The position numbers and the translations under genes were made by a program. This document shows positions 29,701-38,688 of a DNA stretch of 64,000 nucleotides, one piece after another; positions within the stretch are counted from its first letter, which is position 1; each line of letters opens with the position of its first letter. The DNA is from Legionella sp. MW5194. Its GTDB lineage: Bacteria; Pseudomonadota; Gammaproteobacteria; Legionellales; Legionellaceae. The notes under the pieces were generated by a model that was not told the origin of the DNA, ran no database searches, and worked only from the letters and a program-made list of their open reading frames with translations. The DNA is taken from positions 3,110,624 through 3,174,623 of the forward strand of contig NZ_CP045732.1 in assembly GCF_016864235.1 (NCBI RefSeq). The letters run 5' to 3'.

Positions 29701-30037
29701 TATCCACATAGGCAAACGAAACGGCTTTTTTTTGTTTGTAATAGCTTTCACTTAAAAGCTCATTGGGCTCATCCGCCTTTCTGAATGTATCAGGAGGAAA
29801 AAGCAGCTGAATGTTGCCCGCGCTCATATCTCCCTGCCAATAGAAAAGATGATTCGGGATGGTTTCGTCCTGCCAGTGCTTCAGGTGCGCCTTTAATTCG
29901 CTGCGAGTACCTAAAAAAAGCGTGCGGTTGATGTCAACGATAATACTGTCTCTGGTCTTTTCCGGCTTTTCAAGCAGCGAAGGTCGTTTGAGGTCAAAAA
30001 TTAAATCCTTTGCCTTGCCATGTATAAAATAAACCAT
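26738..30037 (-). CDS. Giant orphan protein with C-terminal membrane anchor; candidate Dot/Icm effector
   Basis: 1099 aa from MVYFIHGKAK. The ATG at 30037 has GGGAGGA just upstream; an in-frame start at 30067 would add ten residues without an SD. Residues 1-190 look globular and mixed (LFYWQGDMSAGNIQLLFPP). Residues 200-1000 form long helical repeats, possibly a solenoid. A single hydrophobic segment at about 1042-1062 is followed by a short tail containing GDFLFFERP. No domain recognised. There is no signal peptide. Size and the late anchor resemble Legionella effectors. The stop overlaps the MFS gene start. Confidence 0.75.
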   Translation of the reverse strand: MVYFIHGKAKDLIFDLKRPSLLEKPEKTRDSIIVDINRTLFLGTRSELKAHLKHWQDETIPNHLFYWQGDMSAGNIQLLFPPDTFRKADEPNELLSESYYKQKKAVSFAYVDKAGVPSGFSYCYRADDPSLWLIAITKNTHLPVEQREVYVVTGFNPEPYLVEPEKRATSVSSHTLFPISGTIATYINSPRIEAMARSLVPGINKFNVHADTFMHCAQYVTSEFSRFEDNDTLLQLLEKNPDIILNDLLLQKLNGVGSQLTPRQVMDCLKPQSPLKKTLLSILDKKTITLNDREKAYAALRLDRLGLLEQYGWVADNDAVLAFVKSLVNEFDDQLKEHFNSQEQVEFFRFLNQSPYKMELARQLITHKGKPLPVVWKAVAFFHGVFAKQDDHYIQAVVFQLLLIDPELTPEQLTQLIDSLTPSKFLSQVFNPMELTGYLAKQQPFGRQVERIKEMQVYFANVLPKFATAQMLRKKPLQPDFLKGLGKRYIDGQDLHILAICENDNQIKACQVLLELGFPAEILAFTVPNDALVLAINHLDSLSLKSAISPLLNMPLFHVVLVAMSTYPLAQQRALLVFVALGLIKVEDMDKLRQRLVAEPYLANLIVLMHEEKFMPSQMQGISSNPVKSRALNLLMTLKLPFDLAVLDSPLCHLLSLLYSQCENSLYKSEVKEYLTDVLPRLLKNQFPAPVDKPEMIHQLSRIINDYQQVASLASLLGIDLRWLDLLKKKPRLEAMAVALRQLDVDSKHGGISRMLASQLFKEFASFFVMLDDKPADEFIQRAVAAFKIIQLEDQDSPLTNYFPALITNPQLAEAVLAVHKRNLPVRSLLQEENQASRVVLVNRLARRGSTNAAHYKLAMENDEQGYDFRKIMVKVEHFPAALQSDAAQFVYRSITQRQTGGFFKPEQEGQALAGDTTWQYGDYLAMRVLLVNRFRLLGLDRTLIDLLLEENEKGRQFFTMVTQIETRFQNIRVRLSTHSPDKLARYLEPERQYRTQLYQMVFAAMNQEVPPHKDTFLKQLKQVETPLMTIANEDRNPRLRKTLMIIANMVTLIFTLTLANAYHYRKSGDFLFFERPTTSEDINTLDIELARTIGAPAA

Positions 30038-30136
30038 TGAAAATCCTCCCTCAGGCTGGACTGCCATTATACTTCATGTTTGGTCATTTAGAAAAAAATA
30101 CATTCCTATTGTGCAAATTTAGCCTTGCAGGTTCTT

Positions 30137-31810
30137 CTACCTTTTTGCATCCGGTTTCGGAAGAACGGGACAAAAGACACCCACTTCCGTAAAAGCCTCC
30201 TTGACAGCCGTCGTATCCCATTGGCGATCCTGCGCGGCCTGAATGACACCACAGGCAGCAAAATCGTAATAGGCAATGGGGGACCAGTAAAAGCGATTGG
30301 CATCAATCATTACCTGGAAAGCCTTCTGCACAGTCCAACCTGGTTTATTGGCGAGAAGGTAAAACGCTTTATTGTAGACGCCGCTACTTAAATGCACATC
30401 CAGGTCATCGGTATACTCCCTGGCATGCTCGATGGACATGCCGTCTTTGCTCGGCTCATCCATGTAACGTAAAGGCGCACCGCCAAGCACCGCCTCACGG
30501 CCTATCGTCCAGTCCTTTCCATCCCAATACCAGGGGTAGCTCTGTCGTATGTAGTCCTGCAGGGCTATCGCTGCCATATCAGAAAACGCTTCGTTAATAG
30601 CCCCCGACTGCCCCTCATACACCAAAGCCGAATGAAGCTGGGTAAAATTATGTGATAATTCATGAGCAATGACCGTTTGAGCAGGGGCGGTGAGGAACTG
30701 ATGGCCATTGCCAATGATGATTTGTTGGTGGGCCATTAATTGGCCATCCAGCGACACGGTGGGTATGGCAAACGCATTGTCCATTTCAGACAAGTGCGTA
30801 TAAACCCGCAGAGGCAAATCCGTGCCCAGAGGATTTTGTTGCTGATAATTTTTTTCATACATGGCCAAGGTCTGCCCAGCAAAGTACATGGCATCGTTCA
30901 CAGGAGAAAAGGAATAATTAACTGGCCCTGTGTTGGCATCATTGTAATTAAGATAATACGAGGACGGATCGCAGGCGTAGGAAAAGGCAGTTAAAGCATA
31001 GGTGTTTTCGTCTTCCGTACTGATGGGGAAGGCTTCGTAACCGAGTGGTAAATTGGCCATGTTAATGACACGCAGAGAGTCATTCTCGACATAACACCGC
31101 CCGTCTTTTACTTTGACTTCGAATTTGCCCAGCGAAGGCAAGCCGGGCAGAGCATCACCGTGTTGAAAAGACCCGGGACGGTAAGGCAAGGGAAACGCGT
31201 TTCCGCCAAGACCCTGCCCCCACTGTTCACGATGAACAGCATCCCATGCTTTTAATACCTGACCCGTATTGGCATCCACCAGCATCTGGGGTTCACGCAA
31301 GGCAGAGTCTGGTGCATGGGTGTAGTAAGCCATGAGGTAAGCGAGATGGGCGTGCTGTTGGCTATCGAGGTAAATAACCTTTTGATGATGAAACCACTTC
31401 ACCGGGCCTTTGACTTTCGCCAGCACTTGCTTTCTAAGCTGCTGCACCGACAACAAGCCCTCTGACGTTTTAATTGTTTCCTCCAGCCCACGGACATTCA
31501 TCCCGGTAACCCAGACCGGCTGGTTATCCAGTTGATGAAAGATCAACTGATAACCCCAAACGGGAATTCCTCTAAAAAGAATCTGATACCGTGCATGCTG
31601 CGCGGCAGTCGATTGCAAACGCAACTGATACGGGCTATCCGCCATGTTTCTGAGCGGGGTCAGAAGCGAAGGCCGATGAAGCGGAATACTCTGGTATTGC
31701 TGCAGAAGACGGTTACTTTTGCCCCACATCAGTTCTCCCGTGGCAGCAAAAGCCATGCCCGACAGACAACCCAGCGAGACGATACAAAGCCTCCTTATTC
31801 TCATTCTCAT
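30137..31810 (-). CDS. Secreted M4-family zinc metalloprotease (ProA/thermolysin type)
   Basis: A 557-aa preproenzyme. Arg-rich signal peptide (cut near residue 22, AFA), a propeptide of about 180 residues, then the catalytic domain. Zinc ligands and catalytic residues are visible: HELSH with His383, Glu384 and His387, Glu407 in GAINEAFSD, and His473 in LDVHLSSG. YAYDA-type N-terminal domain features are weaker. It would be exported by Sec and probably released by type II secretion, like L. pneumophila ProA, which is of similar length. It lies immediately upstream of the orphan giant gene on the same strand. Confidence 0.9.
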   Translation of the reverse strand: MRMRIRRLCIVSLGCLSGMAFAATGELMWGKSNRLLQQYQSIPLHRPSLLTPLRNMADSPYQLRLQSTAAQHARYQILFRGIPVWGYQLIFHQLDNQPVWVTGMNVRGLEETIKTSEGLLSVQQLRKQVLAKVKGPVKWFHHQKVIYLDSQQHAHLAYLMAYYTHAPDSALREPQMLVDANTGQVLKAWDAVHREQWGQGLGGNAFPLPYRPGSFQHGDALPGLPSLGKFEVKVKDGRCYVENDSLRVINMANLPLGYEAFPISTEDENTYALTAFSYACDPSSYYLNYNDANTGPVNYSFSPVNDAMYFAGQTLAMYEKNYQQQNPLGTDLPLRVYTHLSEMDNAFAIPTVSLDGQLMAHQQIIIGNGHQFLTAPAQTVIAHELSHNFTQLHSALVYEGQSGAINEAFSDMAAIALQDYIRQSYPWYWDGKDWTIGREAVLGGAPLRYMDEPSKDGMSIEHAREYTDDLDVHLSSGVYNKAFYLLANKPGWTVQKAFQVMIDANRFYWSPIAYYDFAACGVIQAAQDRQWDTTAVKEAFTEVGVFCPVLPKPDAKR

Positions 31811-31955
31811 ACATCATCCTGATTGATACACCAACGCCCTTTTATTCTGCGCTCAATTTACCAGTATTTTCCGTGAAAGGCGAAGGTAAGTCTTACGCAT
31901 GCTTTCTGGTTGATAGTTGAGTATACTCTTAAAACTTTTCCCTTAAACCCTGACC

Positions 31956-33317
31956 ATGCTCCATACCTTACTCGCCATTCTTTTACTGGAAGGATTTGTC
32001 ACTATTTCCGTCGAAATATTAACCATACGGCAATTACTGCCTTTCTTTGGCGGCAGCGTGGTCATTACCAGCATTATTATTGGTTTTTTTTTGTTATTTC
32101 TGGCCCTGGGCTATTGGCGCGGCGGCATGCATTCCAGCGATTTCTATAAAAAGTTAAACCGCAATTTCATGGTCAGTGTGATTTGGATAGGGATTGGGTT
32201 GAATTACAGTTTCATTGGCAGCTTTTTCGAGTGGACCATTAACAGACTGTCTCTGCCTTTTCTGGCCAGCCTGACCCTTTACCTGCTGCTCGTTCTGGCG
32301 CCTGTTGTTTTCTGGCTGGGACAAACCATCCCGTTAACCACGAATTTATTCAGTCAGGAACAGCGAGTTAGCCGCATCAGCGGCAAGGCCCTCTTTTTAA
32401 GCACGCTGGGGTCTTTTTCAGGGGCGCTGGTGACGTCACTGCTGCTTTTTCAGTTTGCCGGCGTAGCCTGGACCGTCGTCGTGAATTGCACCCTGCTTTT
32501 CTTGCTGGTTATTTTGCTAAAGCCTCAAAGTGGCCTCGCCTGGCCCCTCCTGATTTTGCTCGGGTTGGCTTTGTATTTCATCAAATTATTGAATGTGAAC
32601 TATGAGCAGCAGTTTTTTAAATTAACAAACAATTACGGTAATTATGAAATCCTTACCGCTCAAAATGCGCGTCTGCTTCGAATTAATTTATCCGGCAGCT
32701 CAATGATAACGGAGAAGAAAGAGGGGTTTGCTTACATTGAATTTATCCGTCATTTCTTGTTTAACCAGCTCCAGTTGCAGCATAAAAGAATACTGGTCAT
32801 CGGTGCTGGCGGTTTTTCGCTCACCGCAGCAGGCACTCATGCGAATGACGTGACGTATGTCGACATTGATCCGCAAATTAAAAGCGTGGCTGAAAAGCAT
32901 TTTCTTGAGGGCAAAATCCATGGTCGTTTTATTGGTCAGGATGCACGGCGTTACCTCAATGAAACACGGGAACAATTTGATGTCATTGTGGCGGATGCCT
33001 ACAGTCACCAACAAACTATTCCAGCCTCCCTGCTCACTGCGGATTATTTTGCCCAATTGGCTTCACACTTGAAGCCTTCAGGTCTTTTAGTGGTCAATCT
33101 CATTACCAACCCCCTGTTTAACAGCTCGTTCAGCAAGCGCGTCCATAATACCATCTTGAGTATTTTCCCTTTTTGTAATGTAGTCCCTCTCGACTGGAAA
33201 AAATTAAGTAATGTCATCTACATTTGTCCGCGACAGGGAAAGGATGACGTGATATACAGTGATAATCTAACCGGTTCCACGTTTGATTTTTATCATCAGT
33301 TGCAATCCAGCCAATAA
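31956..33317 (+). CDS. Membrane protein with spermidine-synthase-like (SAM) domain
   Basis: 453 aa. Residues 1-210 hold about six or seven hydrophobic segments. The C-terminal half is a Rossmann methyltransferase-type domain like spermidine synthase: RILVIGAGGFSLTAAG (SAM-type glycine loop), VTYVDIDPQIKSVAEKHF, QDARRYLNE and FDVIVADAYSHQQTIPASLLTADYF. Fused membrane/aminopropyltransferase-like proteins are known, but their substrates mostly are not. Whether it makes a polyamine cannot be told from sequence. Confidence 0.8.
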   Translation: MLHTLLAILLLEGFVTISVEILTIRQLLPFFGGSVVITSIIIGFFLLFLALGYWRGGMHSSDFYKKLNRNFMVSVIWIGIGLNYSFIGSFFEWTINRLSLPFLASLTLYLLLVLAPVVFWLGQTIPLTTNLFSQEQRVSRISGKALFLSTLGSFSGALVTSLLLFQFAGVAWTVVVNCTLLFLLVILLKPQSGLAWPLLILLGLALYFIKLLNVNYEQQFFKLTNNYGNYEILTAQNARLLRINLSGSSMITEKKEGFAYIEFIRHFLFNQLQLQHKRILVIGAGGFSLTAAGTHANDVTYVDIDPQIKSVAEKHFLEGKIHGRFIGQDARRYLNETREQFDVIVADAYSHQQTIPASLLTADYFAQLASHLKPSGLLVVNLITNPLFNSSFSKRVHNTILSIFPFCNVVPLDWKKLSNVIYICPRQGKDDVIYSDNLTGSTFDFYHQLQSSQ

Positions 33318-33385
33318 GGCACTATCCCTTGCGGGTTTTAAAGCCCGTCTGACGACTCGCTCATCCCCCAAACAGGACTGAAGAT

Positions 33386-33856
33386 TTAAGCTTGATTGAG
33401 AGTGGCTGTTTTTTGCTGCCGAACATACAGGGTTTTTTTGACTGTGGCGACCACTTGCTTTTGTTCATCCACAATGGCCACTTCAAATGTTGGGTAAACC
33501 TTTTCATCGCGTAGGGCGGCTTCACGGATTTCCGTGACTTGCTGCTCGCTTAACGCAAATTCCGCGTAAACCCGGCCTTTACCTGGCCGAATGTAATTAA
33601 TTTCGCTTTGCTTGTCCCAGGCCACATACCCTTTTCCCAGACGTTTAATCAGCATCAATACAAAAAAAGGATCCGTCATGGAAAACAGGCTTCCGCCATA
33701 CTGGACACGCATGTAATTTTTGTTATACCAGCGAAAAGCCAGCGACACGCGCACATAGGAGAAATCATCGCGAAGCTCTTCAACTTTAATGCCCGCGCCC
33801 CAAAAAGGGGGCCAGGCATTTAAAATCCACCGCAATTGCTTCGCTGACAATTTCAT
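33386..33856 (-). CDS. DUF4442 hotdog-fold protein (thioesterase-like)
   Basis: A 156-aa protein with the pattern of the DUF4442/YiiD-C hotdog family: [48 protein letters not shown], then [22 protein letters not shown]. Hotdog proteins often bind or hydrolyse acyl-thioesters. No activity is established for this group as far as I know. Its ATG overlaps the parC stop by 4 bp, so it is co-translated with parC. Confidence 0.8.
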   Translation of the reverse strand: MKLSAKQLRWILNAWPPFWGAGIKVEELRDDFSYVRVSLAFRWYNKNYMRVQYGGSLFSMTDPFFVLMLIKRLGKGYVAWDKQSEINYIRPGKGRVYAEFALSEQQVTEIREAALRDEKVYPTFEVAIVDEQKQVVATVKKTLYVRQQKTATLNQA

Positions 33857-36114
33857 TGGTTCGCCGCCTTAAAGACTGTGACCTGAAGCGATGTCACGTT
33901 CTGCAGGCCCCGCGGTAAACGATTGCCGCGGCGGCCGCGCTCACCCGCGTAATGGTTTAAATCCTCATTCTTTAAGGTGAAATGACGCTTGCCGGCATGT
34001 ACCGTCAAGGCATCTTCAGCATGCAACACCTGGATGTCGATGACGAACTCTTCGCGCGCCATGACTTTGGAGGCAGGAATGCTAATCATCTTGTTCCCTT
34101 TGCCGCGATTGAGTTCAGGCAATTCTGACGCTTTGAAAATCAGTAAACGTCCAACATTGGTCACGCAGGCCAGAAGCTGGTTTTCCCTGTCGGTTAACAC
34201 ACGTGGCGTCAACAGGCTGCTGCCCTCTGGCAGTTTGACGCAGGCTTTGCCGTTGCGGTTTTTTACATACAACTCACCAAGGCGGGTAATGAAACCGTAG
34301 CCAGCATCCGATGCAAGGACAAGCCAATCATCGGCCTCGCCGCTGGCCAGAGCTTCAAACATCATGCCATCGGCAGGGTTCAACTTGCTGGTCAGGGGCT
34401 CTCCCTGACCCCGTGCTGAAGGCAGCACATGCCCCGGAAGAGTATAAACCTTGCCTTCACTGTCAAAAAAGAGAATCTGCTGATTGCTGCGAGCATTGAC
34501 CTGCGCTTTAAATTCATCTCCCGCCTTATAACTTAACTCACGCCCTTCGACATCATGCCCTTTTGCCGCGCGAATCCAGCCTTTCTGCGACAACACCACG
34601 GTGATGGGTTCATTGGGTAACAAATCTTCTTCCTTTAAGGCCTGGGCATCATGTCGCTCCATTAAAGGAGAACGTCGCTCATCGCCAAACGCATCCCGAT
34701 CAGCGATGATTTCTTTTTTAACCAGGGTTTTAAGGCGTGCTTCACTGGCTAATGTTTTTTCAAGCATGTCGCGTTCGTTGCTTAACTCGTCATGTTCAGC
34801 CCGCAATCGTATTTCTTCCAGCCTGGCCAAATGCCGCAATTTCATCTCCAGAATCGCCTCGGCCTGCCTTTCGCTCAAATTAAAACGCTGAATCAAGGCC
34901 GGTTTCGGTTCTTCGCTCTCGCGGATGATGGCAATGACCTCATCGATATTAAGGAAAGCAATGATTAAGCCCTCAAGCACATGCAATCGCTCAAGTACTT
35001 TATCCAGGCGGTATTGAAGTCGCCGTTTTACCGTCATCAGCCGATAAACCAGCCACTCATTGAGCAAGGTCGATAAACTTTTTACCCGCGGTTTGCCATC
35101 CAGACCAATCATATTGAAATTAACGCGGTAGCTTCGCTCCAGATCCGTGGTGGCAAACAGATGGGACATTAGCCCATCCACATCAATGCGATTGGAACGA
35201 GGAATAATGACAATGCGGGTGGGGTGCTCATGGTCAGATTCATCGCGCAGGTCTTCGACCATGGGTAATTTTTTTTGTTGCATCTGGGCTGCAATCTGTT
35301 CAATGACTTTGGCACCGGATACCTGATACGGTAGGGCAGTAATGACAATGTTTTGCTTTTCTACGGTAAACACCGCGCGCATTTTGATTGAGCCGATACC
35401 GGTTTCATACACCGTCCGTATCTGACTTTTGGGCGTAATGATTTCAGCGCTGGTTGGAAAATCAGGTCCCTGAATAAATTGGCAAAGGTCATCAAGGCTG
35501 GCTTGGGGATTGTCAAGTAAATGAATGCAGGCATCCGCCACTTCCCGTAAATTGTGCGGCAGGATGTCCGACGACATACCCACCGCAATACCTGTTGCAC
35601 CATTCAGCAGCACGTTAGGCAAACGAGCCGGCAGCAGGGAAGGTTCTTTCAGCGTGCCGTCGAAATTGTCTACCCAATCCACGGTTCCCTGCTGTAACTC
35701 GGATAACAGTAACTCCGCATAAGCCGATAAGCGTGCCTCCGTATATCGCATGGCGGCAAAGGATTTTGGATCGTCTGCAGAACCCCAGTTGCCCTGACCG
35801 TCGACAAACGGGTAACGGTAGGAGAAGGGCTGGGCCATCAAGACCATGGCCTCGTAACAGGCGGAATCCCCATGAGGGTGGAATTTACCCAAAACATCCC
35901 CCACTGTACGCGCGGATTTTTTATGCTTTGCCGTGGCTTTAAGGCCCAATTCCGACATGGCGTAAACAATTCGGCGCTGGACCGGCTTTAATCCATCGGC
36001 AAGATGAGGCAAGGCTCTGTCCAGAATAACGTACATGGAGTAATCAAGGTACGCTTTTTCTGTAAATTCCGTAATCGGTTTACGCTCTATAGCATCATTC
36101 ATAACAATATTCAT
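33853..36114 (-). CDS. parC: DNA topoisomerase IV subunit A
   Basis: The DNA-cleaving subunit of topoisomerase IV, which decatenates replicated chromosomes. 753 aa, matching ParC. The N-terminus has [35 protein letters not shown]. The active-site tyrosine lies in MRYTEARLS. The quinolone-resistance region [15 protein letters not shown] carries Asp and Glu-side residues of the sensitive kind. An in-frame ATG at 36102 is an alternative start. The C-terminus lacks the GyrA-box, as expected for ParC. Confidence 0.96.
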   Translation of the reverse strand: MNIVMNDAIERKPITEFTEKAYLDYSMYVILDRALPHLADGLKPVQRRIVYAMSELGLKATAKHKKSARTVGDVLGKFHPHGDSACYEAMVLMAQPFSYRYPFVDGQGNWGSADDPKSFAAMRYTEARLSAYAELLLSELQQGTVDWVDNFDGTLKEPSLLPARLPNVLLNGATGIAVGMSSDILPHNLREVADACIHLLDNPQASLDDLCQFIQGPDFPTSAEIITPKSQIRTVYETGIGSIKMRAVFTVEKQNIVITALPYQVSGAKVIEQIAAQMQQKKLPMVEDLRDESDHEHPTRIVIIPRSNRIDVDGLMSHLFATTDLERSYRVNFNMIGLDGKPRVKSLSTLLNEWLVYRLMTVKRRLQYRLDKVLERLHVLEGLIIAFLNIDEVIAIIRESEEPKPALIQRFNLSERQAEAILEMKLRHLARLEEIRLRAEHDELSNERDMLEKTLASEARLKTLVKKEIIADRDAFGDERRSPLMERHDAQALKEEDLLPNEPITVVLSQKGWIRAAKGHDVEGRELSYKAGDEFKAQVNARSNQQILFFDSEGKVYTLPGHVLPSARGQGEPLTSKLNPADGMMFEALASGEADDWLVLASDAGYGFITRLGELYVKNRNGKACVKLPEGSSLLTPRVLTDRENQLLACVTNVGRLLIFKASELPELNRGKGNKMISIPASKVMAREEFVIDIQVLHAEDALTVHAGKRHFTLKNEDLNHYAGERGRRGNRLPRGLQNVTSLQVTVFKAANQ

Positions 36115-36360
36115 TCGCTGGTTCTTTTCAATGTTGATCGTAGTTTACTCTGGAACAATTTGGCAAAGCTATTTTATCAAACTCTGATGCCGGCTAAAAA
36201 CAAAAAAGACCAGGGATGTGAATAACTTTCCATCAGCCTAGCCTTATTTTGAATATTAATCAATTATCTCCTTGATAATTAATGATTTTTTATGGTGGCC
36301 GTCATTCGCAGTCATTGCACAACCTGTGGATAACCCTGTGAATTTAACTGCAAGTGCTTG

Positions 36361-36846
36361 TTATTCCTCAACTCTTTCCTTGCGCGGGGTCTCGGGTAAA
36401 AGGTAAAGGCTCAAATAGGTCAATAACTGAAACCCACCCTGAACCATATGATTTTCTTCCAACTCAAATTTCATTACCAGTTGATCCGCAAGGAAAAAGG
36501 CCAGCCAATAACTTAAGGAAATAATAAAAGCCCAATCAGCGCGTCGCATCCAGCCTGATGTGGGCTGAAACAAGGCTAACGCCGTCCAGCCGAAAGCCAG
36601 GGTAGACAGGAAAGACCACAGGATAATGCCCGCAAAGGACCATTGGGATACCCAGGCAGGCACAGCATACATTTTGAGCGACTCCACCAGAAAAGGGTAA
36701 TTTGTATCTGGCGCCCAGCTTTTGATTAACCAGCCGTTGTGGGCGAGCAGGCCGACAACATCTGTCCAGAGAGCAATGAGCCACCAGACAAACCAGAAAA
36801 GAATCGTTATTTTTTTAAACCCTGTGATGGGATTGAGATGTTTCAT
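36361..36846 (-). CDS. Four-helix membrane protein, unknown
   Basis: A 161-aa protein with four hydrophobic segments rich in Trp and Phe (ILFWFVWWLIALWTDVVGLL, FAGIILWSFLSTLAFGWTAL and others) and a charged tail. No family recognised. It stands between a MazG-like gene and parC on the same strand. The 246-bp spacer toward parC (36115-36360) is AT-rich, with a 7-bp hairpin at 36262-36280 and one DnaA-box-like 9-mer at 36325-36333. No gene is visible there. Confidence 0.7.
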   Translation of the reverse strand: MKHLNPITGFKKITILFWFVWWLIALWTDVVGLLAHNGWLIKSWAPDTNYPFLVESLKMYAVPAWVSQWSFAGIILWSFLSTLAFGWTALALFQPTSGWMRRADWAFIISLSYWLAFFLADQLVMKFELEENHMVQGGFQLLTYLSLYLLPETPRKERVEE

Positions 36847-36891
36847 TGCTTCACCTGGAGTAGTATTAGTTGCAGTGGAGTAAATGTGTCG

Positions 36892-37275
36892 TTATGGTTC
36901 GGATGTTCTTCGTTTCACCTCTTGCCACAACTCACCGAGAAATTCGATGGGTTGCCCCTTTAAATCAGTATACCCTTTCTCGCCTGCCAATGCTTTAAGT
37001 GCCTCCATGCGGGCGGTAAATTTATCGGCTGTCCTGGCCAGTGTTTCATGAACATTAAAGTTAAGAAAACAACAGAGGGAAAGGGCTGTGTGCAATAAAT
37101 CACCGACCTCTTCCTGCACACGCGCGGCGGATTGCCGATTATCCAGTGCCTCTTTAATTTCCTGACATTCGCTTATGGCCTGCTCGATAATCATGTCGGC
37201 ATCGGGCCAGAGAAAACCAAAATCACGCACCTCTTTTTCGAGCGTTAATAAGCGCTGCAACGCTGTTTCTGTCAT
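36892..37275 (-). CDS. MazG-like nucleotide pyrophosphohydrolase
   Basis: A 127-aa all-helical protein. The metal-binding signature is visible as SECQEIKEAL and, further on, EEVGDLLHTALSL, the EExxE-plus-ExxD layout of MazG/dUTPase-like pyrophosphatases. Such enzymes hydrolyse NTPs to NMP and pyrophosphate, often as housecleaning. It begins 8 bp after the PPP-phosphatase-like gene and is probably co-transcribed with it. Confidence 0.85.
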   Translation of the reverse strand: MTETALQRLLTLEKEVRDFGFLWPDADMIIEQAISECQEIKEALDNRQSAARVQEEVGDLLHTALSLCCFLNFNVHETLARTADKFTARMEALKALAGEKGYTDLKGQPIEFLGELWQEVKRRTSEP

Positions 37276-37283
37276 TCATCACC

Positions 37284-38624
37284 TCACAAATGCAGGTTTA
37301 AACTGATCGGTTTGGCCGGTAGCAACAAGTCCGTGTCATTGTCATTGTTCTTTTCAAAAAAGCCAATAATGGATGGGCGTTTCTTTAATGCTGGCTCAAG
37401 CGATGAATTAACCACCGCATAACTTAACTGGGCCTTTTTGGATGGTGTTGACGGCAACGCCAACGAGCCATAACGGTACACATTCAGACGCGGCAGCCCA
37501 CCCTGGGGGAGGGTATACCAGGGGTCGATCAGGTTAATCAAGCCACCTTTTGAATTTTTTCCGAGAAAATTATCAAGGCTTATTCCAAAGGAAGGCGAAG
37601 CCAGATCATGGCCGTGAATCAGGGTTAATTTAACCTTGGTCCCAGCCTGCAATTGAGTGGTATCCCGATTCCAGCACAGGCGAAAAAGAGGACACTCTAT
37701 CGGCATGCTTTGAGGGAGGCCGTCACGATAAAACATTTCGAGATAACACCGCTCAGAATCGATGGCTTTTCGTAAGTCCAGGCTGACAAAGACAGCATTC
37801 ACGGCATCGATTACCTTGGCCAACTCCCCTGCACCCAGATGATAAAAACAGGTTTTTGCATGGTCAACTTCTTCCGGAAGGTGAAGTGTGGCCCGTAAAG
37901 CTGCCGTCATTCGCGGTTTATATTCATCATAAAAGGCATACAACGTTTCCAAACCCACCGGCGCATGAGTATACAGAATAAGTTCATCGTCATCTCCCTT
38001 GCTGCAGGCAAAAAGGCCCAGGGTGGAGCGATACAGACTGAATAGATGGATAAATCGCTCTTCAGGAAACAGTCCATGATAAAGAAAAAACAAGGCACCA
38101 AACGCGGATCGCATCTGTTGATTACGCAATCGGTCATACCCCACAGTCAGAGCAATCTTTGGTGAATATTCACCATTTAAGACCAGGCTGATAAAGGCCA
38201 TGTCATGATTGGACATCAGGGTTTCGACCCGAATTTTTGCGATGAGAAGCCACTCATAAATCAATAAGGTATACAAATCATTATTACCGCGATCAGCGAC
38301 CACATCCCCTAGAAAGCGAAGAATCCCTATCTGGCCGGGTTTCGCCTGGTGGAGGATGCGAATAAAATCATCCATGGCCTTTTCATAGGGCGCATAATCA
38401 GCCGCTTGCGGGTCTAACTCCTGTTCATAAATCTCCACGATTCTTTGGTAATCTTCTGCTCCTCCTGCCAGCGTCATGAGGCCTGTTTTTATCAAAAAAT
38501 AAATCATTTTCAGGGCGTTGCCGTGCCCGTCGCCAAGGGTCACTTCATCCTCATTCTTCAAGGGCGAAATGTCGGAAGGGTATTTTCGCAGATCAACATC
38601 CATGTGAATCAATTTAAGAGCCAT
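37284..38624 (-). CDS. PPP-family phosphatase-like protein; probable WipA/WipB-type effector
   Basis: 446 aa, no signal peptide. The core metallophosphatase motifs of the PPP family are in order: GDGHGN at 31-36 (GDxHG), GDVVADRGNND at 106-116 (GDxxDRG), and SNHD at 138-141 (GNHD/E). Later metal-ligand candidates are His220 in LYTHAP and HGHD at 337-340. The GDxxADRGxND form resembles the Legionella effectors WipA and WipB, phosphatases of this superfamily. The C-terminal 80 residues have no recognised domain. AGAGGA precedes the ATG. It heads a unit with the MazG-like gene. Confidence 0.82.
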   Translation of the reverse strand: MALKLIHMDVDLRKYPSDISPLKNEDEVTLGDGHGNALKMIYFLIKTGLMTLAGGAEDYQRIVEIYEQELDPQAADYAPYEKAMDDFIRILHQAKPGQIGILRFLGDVVADRGNNDLYTLLIYEWLLIAKIRVETLMSNHDMAFISLVLNGEYSPKIALTVGYDRLRNQQMRSAFGALFFLYHGLFPEERFIHLFSLYRSTLGLFACSKGDDDELILYTHAPVGLETLYAFYDEYKPRMTAALRATLHLPEEVDHAKTCFYHLGAGELAKVIDAVNAVFVSLDLRKAIDSERCYLEMFYRDGLPQSMPIECPLFRLCWNRDTTQLQAGTKVKLTLIHGHDLASPSFGISLDNFLGKNSKGGLINLIDPWYTLPQGGLPRLNVYRYGSLALPSTPSKKAQLSYAVVNSSLEPALKKRPSIIGFFEKNNDNDTDLLLPAKPISLNLHL

Positions 38625-38688
38625 CCCTTTTCCTCTTGTTTTTTTATTGTGTGTTACACTTTCCTATAAAGAAAACCGTTCTCTGACT

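Noticed and set aside
36262..36280. AATTATC/GATAATT hairpin with a following T-run between parC and its upstream neighbour
   Set aside because: Both flanking genes read on the minus strand, where no U-tract follows; only a weak plus-strand structure without a plus-strand gene.
36325..36333. A perfect DnaA box (TTATCCACA, minus strand) upstream of parC
   Set aside because: A single 9-mer in 64 kb is near chance expectation, and no further boxes or AT-rich unwinding repeats cluster around it.
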